Shown: piece by piece, positions 43,201 to 49,236 of the stretch
How the letters are laid out: each line of letters begins with the position of its first letter
How positions within the stretch are numbered: position 1 is the first letter of the stretch
Assembly (NCBI RefSeq): GCF_011305995.1
Contig: NZ_CP049910.1
Coordinates: 1,550,001 to 1,614,000, forward strand
Reading direction: 5' to 3'
Length of the DNA: 64,000 nucleotides
Origin: Diaphorobacter sp. HDW4A
GTDB taxonomy: Bacteria; Pseudomonadota; Gammaproteobacteria; Burkholderiales; Burkholderiaceae_C
The notes under the pieces: model-generated
Seen by the model: the letters and a program-made list of their open reading frames with translations, nothing else
Told to the model about the DNA's origin: nothing
Databases searched by the model: none
Translations under genes and position numbers: made by a program

Positions 43201-43403
43201 TGCTGCCGCTGGTGATCAGCAAGGGTGCGGGCTCGGGTGGTCGCCACTCGCTGGGCACGGGCGTGCTCGGCGGCACGCTGGCGTCGACGCTGCTGGGCAT
43301 CTTTTTCGTGCCGTTGTTCTATGTGATCGTGCGCAGCGTGTTCAAGTCCAAGCCGCGCCCATCGCAACAATCGTCCGAACAGAATCTGGTGGTGCAGCCA
43401 TGA
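40251..43403 (+). CDS. RND multidrug efflux pump (AcrB/HAE1 family)
   Basis: Inner-membrane proton-driven exporter of 1050 residues. The first helix reads FIDRPIFAWVIAIVITLAG. The proton-relay Asp pair is in GLLVDDAIVVVENVER and the partner Lys in GLAAKNGILIVEFAKE. The large periplasmic porter/docking loops and 12 transmembrane segments fit the HAE1 type (hydrophobic, amphiphilic drugs). It is between the adaptor gene (15 bp) and the channel gene (4-bp ATGA overlap). Substrates are unknown; the adjacent AdeRS/BaeSR-like system suggests inducible drug or envelope-stress efflux. Confidence 0.96.
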   Translation: MSRFFIDRPIFAWVIAIVITLAGLLSISTLPVEQYPNIAPPSVTIRATYTGASAETTENSVTQVIEQNMTGLDNLLYMSSSSTSAGSAQVTLTFASGTNPDIAQVQVQNKLQQAQSKLPDSVQATGVTVTKSSGNIFMVLAFHSEDGSMDGTDISDYMSSSLKDPISRVNGVGNVQVMGSEYAMRIWLDPEKMRTYSLMPSDVSAALSAQNADVSSGSLGEVPAVQGQLLNATVKSRNRLQSVDQFKSIVLKSDSRGAVVRLSDVARVELGSQSYSSVGKFNGKPAAALGIELGSGANAMNVSDAVEAKLKELAPYFPSGLSYKIAHSTTPFVKISIHEVVQTLFEAIVLVVAIMYLFLQNWRVTLIPAIAVPVVLMGTFGVLSVFGYSINTLSMFAMVLAIGLLVDDAIVVVENVERVMSEEGLSPYEATRKSMGQITGALVGIALVLTAVFLPMAFFGGSTGAIYRQFSVTIASAMLLSVLVAMTLTPALCATMLKPIEKGGHVTPRGPLGRFFAWFNERFDSMSRGYAGGVKRIAKNRTISLIVFAAILGAMALLFMRLPTSFLPEEDQGALFVQIKLPAGSTQQQTLKVMDAVSEYVREQPEVDSVMAVAGFSFSGSGQNAGMGFIRLKDWSLRKADANAIGRRITMAMMQRYSDAQIFAIAPSGIPGLGQSAGFTLQLLDQNGAGHEALVAARQQLLALAAKSTKVQAVRYGSLEDAATFNINVDDAKAGALGVSQGDINSTLATALGSTYVNDFVNRGRIKKVYVQGDADARMLPGDLSRWSVRNASGNMVPFSSFSTTGWGNAAAALARFNGTASMEISGQAAPGVSSGEAMAEMARLVKDLPGGFGYAWSGLSFQEQQSGSQAPLLYAVSLLFVFLCLAALYESWSIPFSVMLAVPIGIVGALLFTTLRGLSNDVYFQVGLLATIGLAAKNGILIVEFAKELQDEQGMSLIDATLHAAQQRLRPILMTSFAFMLGVLPLVISKGAGSGGRHSLGTGVLGGTLASTLLGIFFVPLFYVIVRSVFKSKPRPSQQSSEQNLVVQP

Positions 43404-44815
43404 ACCCAATGAACAAGAAAAAGAAGATCAGCGTGCGCGCCGTGGTCTGCGCGATGGCGGTGATGCTCGGCGGCTGCGCCAGCATGGCGCCCGACTATGC
43501 GCAGCCGGAGCTGTCGGTGGCCCCGGCCATCGGCGCGGCAAGCATGGCGGCGCAGGAGTTGCCCGCGCTGCAGTGGGAACAGGTGTTCGTCGACGCGCGG
43601 CTCAAGCAGGTGATCGATCAGGCCATGGCCCATAACCGTGATCTGCGCGTGAGTCTGTTGAACGTGGAGAAGGCGCAGGCGCAGTACCGGATCCAGTCGG
43701 CCGACCTGTTTCCGAGCATCGCGGCCACGGCCAGTCAGACGGCGGCGCGCAGCGCGGTGACGGACACAAGCGGCGGCATGCGTGGCCAGATCAGCCGTTC
43801 GGCAGGCCTGAGCGTGGGCTTCACGAGCTGGGAGCTTGACCTGTTCGGCCGCGTGCGCAGCCTGAAGAATGAGGCGCTCGAGAGCTATCTCTCGCTTGAG
43901 GAAACGGGCCGCGGCACGCGCATCAGTCTGATCGCCGAAGTGGCGAGCGGCTGGCTGACGGTGGGCGCATACCAGCAGCGCCTCGCGCTCGCGCAGGAGA
44001 CGCTGGCGAGCCAGCGCAAGACGCTGGAGCTCACGCGCAACAAGCATGAATTCGGTGTGGCCTCGGCTGTCGATGTGAGCCAGGTCGAGACCAGCGTGGA
44101 GAGCGCGCGCGTTGATGTGGCGAGCTACACCACGGCGCTCGAGCAGGCGAGCCATGCGCTCGATCTGGTGGTCGGATCGCATGTGGGGGCAGATCTGCTG
44201 CCGACGATATCGAGCGATGGTAGCGGCGGCGTGGCGCTTGCGGCGCTGCCGGATTCCATCGCGTCCACCACCTTGCTCAAGCGCCCGGACGTGCTGGCAG
44301 CAGAACATGCGCTCAAGGCCGCGAATGCCGACATTGGCGCGGCGCGTGCGGCGTTCTTCCCCAAGGTGTCGCTGTCTGCGGCGGCGGGGCGCGGCAGCGA
44401 TGCGCTGTCCAATGTGTTCGACGTGGGCACACGCACCTGGTCGTTCATTCCGAGCGTTTCGCTGCCGATCTTCAATGCCGGTGCGCTCAAGGCGTCGCTC
44501 GATGTGGCCGAGATCCAGAAGAACATTCAGATCGCGCAGTACGAAAAGAGCATCCAGAGCGCATTCAGCGAGGTGGCAGACGCGATGAGCGTGCGCGCCC
44601 ACATCGGCGAACAGCTCAACGCCCAGCGCGCGCTGGTCAAGGCGTCGCAGACCAACTACGAGCTCTCGGACGCGCGCTACCGCAACGGGGTGAACAGCTA
44701 TCTGCAGGCGCTCGACGCCCAGCGCTCGCTTTACGGCGCGCGCCAGTCACTGATCACCCTGCAGCTCAGCGACGCGGTGAGCCGGGTGAATCTCTACAAG
44801 GTGCTGGGCGGGTAG
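43400..44815 (+). CDS. RND outer-membrane channel lipoprotein (NodT/OprM family)
   Basis: TolC-like channel of 471 residues. The lipoprotein signal ends in MLGGC (about residues 21-25). Two OEP repeats follow: NRDLRVSLLNVEKAQAQYRIQ with FTSWELDLFGRVRS in the first, and GAARAAFFPKVSLSAAAGRG with WSFIPSVSLPIFNAG in the second. The ATG overlaps the pump stop codon, so all three efflux proteins come from one transcript. It converges on the PP2C phosphatase gene with only 14 bp between the stop codons. Confidence 0.94.
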   Translation: MNPMNKKKKISVRAVVCAMAVMLGGCASMAPDYAQPELSVAPAIGAASMAAQELPALQWEQVFVDARLKQVIDQAMAHNRDLRVSLLNVEKAQAQYRIQSADLFPSIAATASQTAARSAVTDTSGGMRGQISRSAGLSVGFTSWELDLFGRVRSLKNEALESYLSLEETGRGTRISLIAEVASGWLTVGAYQQRLALAQETLASQRKTLELTRNKHEFGVASAVDVSQVETSVESARVDVASYTTALEQASHALDLVVGSHVGADLLPTISSDGSGGVALAALPDSIASTTLLKRPDVLAAEHALKAANADIGAARAAFFPKVSLSAAAGRGSDALSNVFDVGTRTWSFIPSVSLPIFNAGALKASLDVAEIQKNIQIAQYEKSIQSAFSEVADAMSVRAHIGEQLNAQRALVKASQTNYELSDARYRNGVNSYLQALDAQRSLYGARQSLITLQLSDAVSRVNLYKVLGG

Positions 44816-44829
44816 CGTTCAGACAGCTC

Positions 44830-45627
44830 TCAGAGTCCCGGCGAGATGGTCTTTTCGCAGTCGGCCGTGATCCACACGCCGGTGGCGGTGAAGTTGTCGT
44901 TCGCACCGCTGCCGGTGCGCTCGACCTCTTCCATGAGGGCGTTGATCCAATCTTGCACACTGACGGCGCGAACCAGACTTTCCTCAATGAATGCAGTGTT
45001 GAGAATGCTCCAGACGCCATCGGTGCAGATCAGAAAGGCGTCGCCATCGGCCAGCGCGACGGGTGCATCAAGCACGCTGGGGCCGACCTCGCTGCTCGCG
45101 CCCGCAGCGCCGAGGAGCACGTTGCGCTTGGGATAGTTGGCGGCGTCCTCCTCGGTCATGAGGCCAGCGGAAACGAGACTCTGCACCACGCTGTGGTCTT
45201 CGGTCATCGTGAGCAGTTCATCGCTGCGAAACCAGTAGATGCGCGAGTCGCCCCAGTGCGCCCAGATGGCGCGCTGGGAGTAGGTGTCGATGCGCAGCTC
45301 GGCAATCGTGGTGCACATCTTCGACAGCTCGGGGTTCTGCGACTGTTCGCGCTTGATGGTGTCCGATATCGCGACGATCTGGTGGGAGAACTCGTCTGGG
45401 TCGAAGGTCAGCGGGTTCTTGCGCACGGCCGCCATGGCCAGTGCCGCGGCATGCATGCCGCCCGCCGCACCGCCCATGCCATCGGCCACGGCGAACGAGA
45501 TGATCTCGCCTTCACGCGCGTGGCAGTAGGCGTCTTCGTTGTAGGTGCGGTCGCCCTGATGCGAGCGCGAGTAGTGGCTCAGTGCCACGGAATCCTCTTC
45601 GAGTGAAGCTGGCGGGATGGTCGTCAC
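44830..45627 (-). CDS. T6SS-associated PP2C-type Ser/Thr phosphatase (PppA/Stp-like)
   Basis: A 265-residue metal-dependent phosphatase. Motifs in order: RTYNEDAY (metal Asp), FAVADGMGGAAGG, AHWGDSRIY, AFLICTDGVW and SGANDNFTA, the standard PP2C set. In type VI systems PppA reverses threonine phosphorylation of an FHA protein, and here the FHA gene lies directly upstream. The proposed GTG start at 45627 overlaps the FHA stop (GTGA); a second GTG at 45588 with GAGGA 4 bases ahead is almost as good. No PpkA-type kinase gene is visible in the window. The longer open frame to 46179 is a shadow of the FHA gene. Confidence 0.88.
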   Translation of the reverse strand: MTTIPPASLEEDSVALSHYSRSHQGDRTYNEDAYCHAREGEIISFAVADGMGGAAGGMHAAALAMAAVRKNPLTFDPDEFSHQIVAISDTIKREQSQNPELSKMCTTIAELRIDTYSQRAIWAHWGDSRIYWFRSDELLTMTEDHSVVQSLVSAGLMTEEDAANYPKRNVLLGAAGASSEVGPSVLDAPVALADGDAFLICTDGVWSILNTAFIEESLVRAVSVQDWINALMEEVERTGSGANDNFTATGVWITADCEKTISPGL

Positions 45628-47852
45628 TTCCTGGGTCCTTTTCTGTCGATGCTGTCCGTCTCGTTCTGGTAGGCACTGTGGAATTCCGTGCCCCACGACG
45701 CTGGCGTCTGGTTCTTCATCTCTTCCTTGAGCCACTGAAAGCGGCTGCAATACATCTCCCACAGGCGCGCGTTGCGCTGTGCTGCGAACAGCGTGCGCTG
45801 GCGGCCCTGAGCGTCGAGCTGTTGTTCGATCTCTTGCGGATCGAAGCGCTCGAAGAGCCGCTGCACAGCGGCCTGTGTTCCGGCCATCATCCCGACCTCG
45901 TGCGCGCGCAGATCGAGGTGGGCGCTCTCGATGGCCGCCGGGCCACTCAAAAAGCCGGGCATGCGGGGGCCGAAGATCTGCGCGAGTGCCGCTGCGCCGG
46001 TGGGCAGGAACTTGAGCGGGTTGTTCGCCTCGGCGTTGATCAGCGTGACTGCTATGCGCACTTCCTGCTTGGCTGCTGCGCGCGAGCCGAGCAGGTCCAT
46101 GCAGCCTTGCACGCTGTTGCCGAGCATCTGGCCGATCATGAACATCATCTCGGGCGTGAGCTGCTGCGGATAGCGGCAATCGTTGAGACCTGCGCCGCGC
46201 TTGAAAGCATCCAGCAGTTGCTGGGCGTTGTCGTCGAGTGCTGCTGGAGTGGGTGGGGGCGATGGTTCCGCAGCGATGGTGGCTGCGGGAGTTTGTGTGG
46301 GCAGCGCCGCGATCGGGACTTCATGCGCCTGAATCGTGGGGGCGGGCGTCGGCTCAGCAACCGGCGTGGAGTCAAGCCCCATCAAGCCGTTGTCGGGCGC
46401 GCCGCTCAGATCGAAGAAGGCGTCGAGATTCACCGCGTTGGACGACGCGGCCGGTGACGCGGACTGATGAACCGGCGACTGCTGTATGGCTGGCTGCGCT
46501 GTGGGCGGCGATGATAGCCCCTGATCGATGGGCGCGAGCGGCTCCAGATTCGAAGGCAGGCTAGGCGCTTGCGAGAACGCCTGCAGAGGATCGATGGTAC
46601 CGGGCGGTGCAGGGTCTTGGAGAGCGCGCGGCGCGCGGAAGTACGAACCGAGTTCTGAGGTGTGATCGCTCTGTGTCTTCTCGCGGATGGCGGTGTTGCC
46701 GAACAGCATCTCGGGATTCAGCGCGTCTTCCTTTCGGTCCTCGGAAAAGAGGGCCAGCGGGTCCACGTGGGTGGAGGCATCCATGAAGGACTGGTGGTGC
46801 TCCGCCTGTAGCGGGTCGACCGTCATCGAGTCGATGGAACCCTCGGTCGGCTGGAAGATCGCATCGAGCGAGCGTTCAGGGAACATGTCCTTGACGTTGC
46901 CGGGCCGCAGCAGGTCGCTGAGTGGATCGTCCATGTTGCGGCGGGAAACGCCACCGAGCGCGAAGGGATTGAAGTCATCGGGAATCACGCGGGGCATCGC
47001 GCTCGCATGACCGATCGAATGTGCCGGTGCGCTCGACATGTGCGTGTCGATAGGCGCACCCATGAGGTCGCCAAACGGGTCGCCGACGCTGCTGCTATGG
47101 ACGGGTGCACGCACGGGCTGCGGTGTCGGCAGCGACGCCATGGCGAAGGGATCATCCGGCAGGTGCTCGTGCGCCGTCTGCGACGGATAGGTGAGTGGTT
47201 CACCAGCGGCGTCCGGTGCCACGGGCGCGCCGAGCAAATCGTCGAAAGGGCCTTTCATGACGGAGGCCGGGCTTGGCAGATCGGTGTACGTGGGCGTTGC
47301 GGCGATGGCGGGAGCGATGGAGGGCGCGGGGATGAGCGGCTCGGGCAACGGTGTTTCCGGCACTGGTATCGCAGCCGCTTGCATCGGCTCGAACGTGGCC
47401 AGCGGATCCATGGGAATCGGCGTTCGGGGAGTGGAAGCTTGCGCAATGGCGGCCGCGGGCGTGAAGCCTTGCAGCAGCGGATTGGATGCCTGCGCCGGTG
47501 TTTCCCGCAGTGGCGCGGCGGCCACTGTTGTGTCAGCCAGTTGTTCGACCTCGATGAGGTAGTTACCCGTGCGCCATTCTTCCTTGGCTCCCATCACAGA
47601 GCGGCCACCCGGGCCGAGTTCGCGGCCGTTCACGTAGATGGGGTTGGAAGTGCTCGCGTTGAGCAGGTGAAACGCGTTGTTCTCCCAGAGAATCTGCACT
47701 TGGATGCGCGAGATTCTGCGCATGGGGTCCGGCAGAACCATGTGGCAGCGCGGGTCCCGCCCGATAGTGCCACCGGCGGTGTCGAACAAGCCCTCGATGG
47801 GAGGAGGCGTCTCGTTGGCGTAAGCCGCTTGGGCTTTCAGACGCAACTGCAT
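45624..47852 (-). CDS. tagH: T6SS-associated FHA-domain protein TagH
   Basis: A 742-residue cytosolic protein. An FHA domain occupies about residues 20-100 (FDTAGGTIGRDPRCHMVLP, then RISRIQVQI, STSNPIYVNG). A long low-complexity linker rich in Pro, Ala and Asp-Pro-Phe/Leu repeats follows, and a C-terminal T6SS-FHA domain spans about 545-740 (CRYPQQLTPEMMFMIGQMLG, LKFLPTGAAALAQIFG). In the canonical FHA signature a His follows the Ser-Arg; here it is Gln (SRIQ), so phospho-threonine binding may be altered. It lies between tssA (44 bp upstream) and the phosphatase gene (4-bp overlap). Confidence 0.9.
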   Translation of the reverse strand: MQLRLKAQAAYANETPPPIEGLFDTAGGTIGRDPRCHMVLPDPMRRISRIQVQILWENNAFHLLNASTSNPIYVNGRELGPGGRSVMGAKEEWRTGNYLIEVEQLADTTVAAAPLRETPAQASNPLLQGFTPAAAIAQASTPRTPIPMDPLATFEPMQAAAIPVPETPLPEPLIPAPSIAPAIAATPTYTDLPSPASVMKGPFDDLLGAPVAPDAAGEPLTYPSQTAHEHLPDDPFAMASLPTPQPVRAPVHSSSVGDPFGDLMGAPIDTHMSSAPAHSIGHASAMPRVIPDDFNPFALGGVSRRNMDDPLSDLLRPGNVKDMFPERSLDAIFQPTEGSIDSMTVDPLQAEHHQSFMDASTHVDPLALFSEDRKEDALNPEMLFGNTAIREKTQSDHTSELGSYFRAPRALQDPAPPGTIDPLQAFSQAPSLPSNLEPLAPIDQGLSSPPTAQPAIQQSPVHQSASPAASSNAVNLDAFFDLSGAPDNGLMGLDSTPVAEPTPAPTIQAHEVPIAALPTQTPAATIAAEPSPPPTPAALDDNAQQLLDAFKRGAGLNDCRYPQQLTPEMMFMIGQMLGNSVQGCMDLLGSRAAAKQEVRIAVTLINAEANNPLKFLPTGAAALAQIFGPRMPGFLSGPAAIESAHLDLRAHEVGMMAGTQAAVQRLFERFDPQEIEQQLDAQGRQRTLFAAQRNARLWEMYCSRFQWLKEEMKNQTPASWGTEFHSAYQNETDSIDRKGPRK

Positions 47853-47896
47853 TTCAAATCCTTTCGTGGTGCCCGCAGCTCATGCGGTGGGATGTT

Positions 47897-48943
47897 TCAA
47901 GCATCCTGCGATGGGTCCACTCCGGTGATGAACGATGCCTGATTCAGGCCATCGGGCGCCATTTCCTTGAGGATGTCCATGAAGTTCATCTCCATGAACT
48001 TCATGGCACGCCGAATCAGAAACGGCGCGGGGCTGGTCGGTTCATTGATTTCGAGATAGCGACTCACGAGCTCCAGTTGCCGCACCGCTTCCCTGCGGGA
48101 GTTGATGCCGCCCACCCCCTTGACCGCCGCGCCCGCATGCATGCCGCCACCCATCAGTGCGTCGGCTTCATCCGGTGGGGTTGCAGTGTTCTCGTTTGCC
48201 GACGCCGTGCCTTGGGCGAGCAGTGTCGAAATCTTCTGCAATGGCCTGATCAGCACGTTGAGGTCGGGCTGATATTCCGAGCCCATCTGCTCCGTGTAGT
48301 GCTTTTGCAGCGCGCTGATTTCGGTCACGATACGGCTCGGCAGTTCGAGCGTGGGTGCGTCGTCCGACTTGCGCACATCGGCCACGATCTGTTCGAGCTG
48401 CACGTCGGTGATGGTCACGCCGTTGATGTCGAGCGATCCGTATTCCAGCAACCGCTCCAGGTCCTTGACGGTGAAGACGCCGAGATGGCTCGCGAGCACC
48501 ACGCTTTGGCGGATGTCGGAAGTCAGGCCCTCGACGTCGGCAAAGTTGCTTAGAGCGCTGAAGCGGATCTGCGGATCGGGCTCGCCGTCGATTTCGAGCT
48601 GTGGGTGCAGCGTCTGCCAGAAATTTTGTGACACTGTGTTCACGCTGGCGATGCCGTAGTGCAGGCCCGCCAAGCCATGCAGCCTGGTCAGAGCGCGCGT
48701 GAAAGGCAGCAGCACCCGCAGATCATGTGTCTGTGCGGACAGCTCACTGGCAAGCTTGAGCATCTGTTGCCAGTCGGGTTCCTTGCCTGCGATCACCGTA
48801 TCACCGTACTGCTGTTCAGCCGTGGCGATGGCCGCAGTTTCAAGCTCCGCAAACTTGGTGTCGTACTCGGTGTTTCTCCCGGATGGCGCCTCCTCGGAGA
48901 TGGGTGTTGTCCAATCCACACCGATGTTGAAATCTTCCACCAT
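47897..48943 (-). CDS. tssA: T6SS protein TssA (ImpA N-terminal domain)
   Basis: A 348-residue TssA, the dodecameric cap that primes sheath-tube assembly at the baseplate. The N-terminal ImpA_N domain reads DWTTPISEEAPSGRNTEYD, followed by EPDWQQMLKLASELSAQTHDL and TRALTRLHGLAGLHYGI. A Gly/Ala-rich linker (about 270-285) precedes the C-terminal oligomerisation part with SRREAVRQLELVSRYLE and EPTSPAPFLIRRA. It is the short-type TssA. It starts a minus-strand unit tssA-tagH-pppA and is divergent from clpV, with 293 bp between. Confidence 0.93.
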   Translation of the reverse strand: MVEDFNIGVDWTTPISEEAPSGRNTEYDTKFAELETAAIATAEQQYGDTVIAGKEPDWQQMLKLASELSAQTHDLRVLLPFTRALTRLHGLAGLHYGIASVNTVSQNFWQTLHPQLEIDGEPDPQIRFSALSNFADVEGLTSDIRQSVVLASHLGVFTVKDLERLLEYGSLDINGVTITDVQLEQIVADVRKSDDAPTLELPSRIVTEISALQKHYTEQMGSEYQPDLNVLIRPLQKISTLLAQGTASANENTATPPDEADALMGGGMHAGAAVKGVGGINSRREAVRQLELVSRYLEINEPTSPAPFLIRRAMKFMEMNFMDILKEMAPDGLNQASFITGVDPSQDA

Positions 48944-49236
48944 TCTCTCCTATCAACTCGACGAGTGTCATTTCTATATGCTATCTTCCATGATAGTGCA
49001 TGTGTGTGAAATCGTGATGATGTAATAGATTGCATTAATGCAGAGATGTGGCATAGGGAAGGAGCGGTTTCCCGTGCAAGCGCATTTTTTGCAATTTCGA
49101 CATGGGCGGAACAGAGCCGCCACGCACGATGGCACAACGCAGAGGGCTTTGTGGAGAGGGCGGTTCAGCGGTTTAGTGCCGTGCCCGGACTTCTGACAGT
49201 GCGCTCCCTTTTTGGTCGTTATCGCTTGAGGTACTG
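48944..49236. promoter_or_regulatory. tssA/clpV divergent intergenic region with two inverted repeats
   Basis: The region is AT-richer than its flanks. It holds CTATC-TTCCAT-GATAG at 48981-48996, near the tssA start, and a perfect 12-bp palindrome TGCATTAATGCA at 49031-49042. Both lie where promoters and operators for the two T6SS units must be. GAGGTA sits 8 bases before the clpV ATG. No gene is evident in it. Confidence 0.45.

Noticed and set aside
40254..43409. Long minus-strand frames opposite the RND pump
   Set aside because: GC-rich codon-bias artefacts; they cover exactly the conserved pump gene.
45628..46179. N-terminal extension of the PP2C phosphatase frame
   Set aside because: It overlaps the TagH coding sequence out of frame and has no homology; the GTG start at 45627 fits translational coupling.
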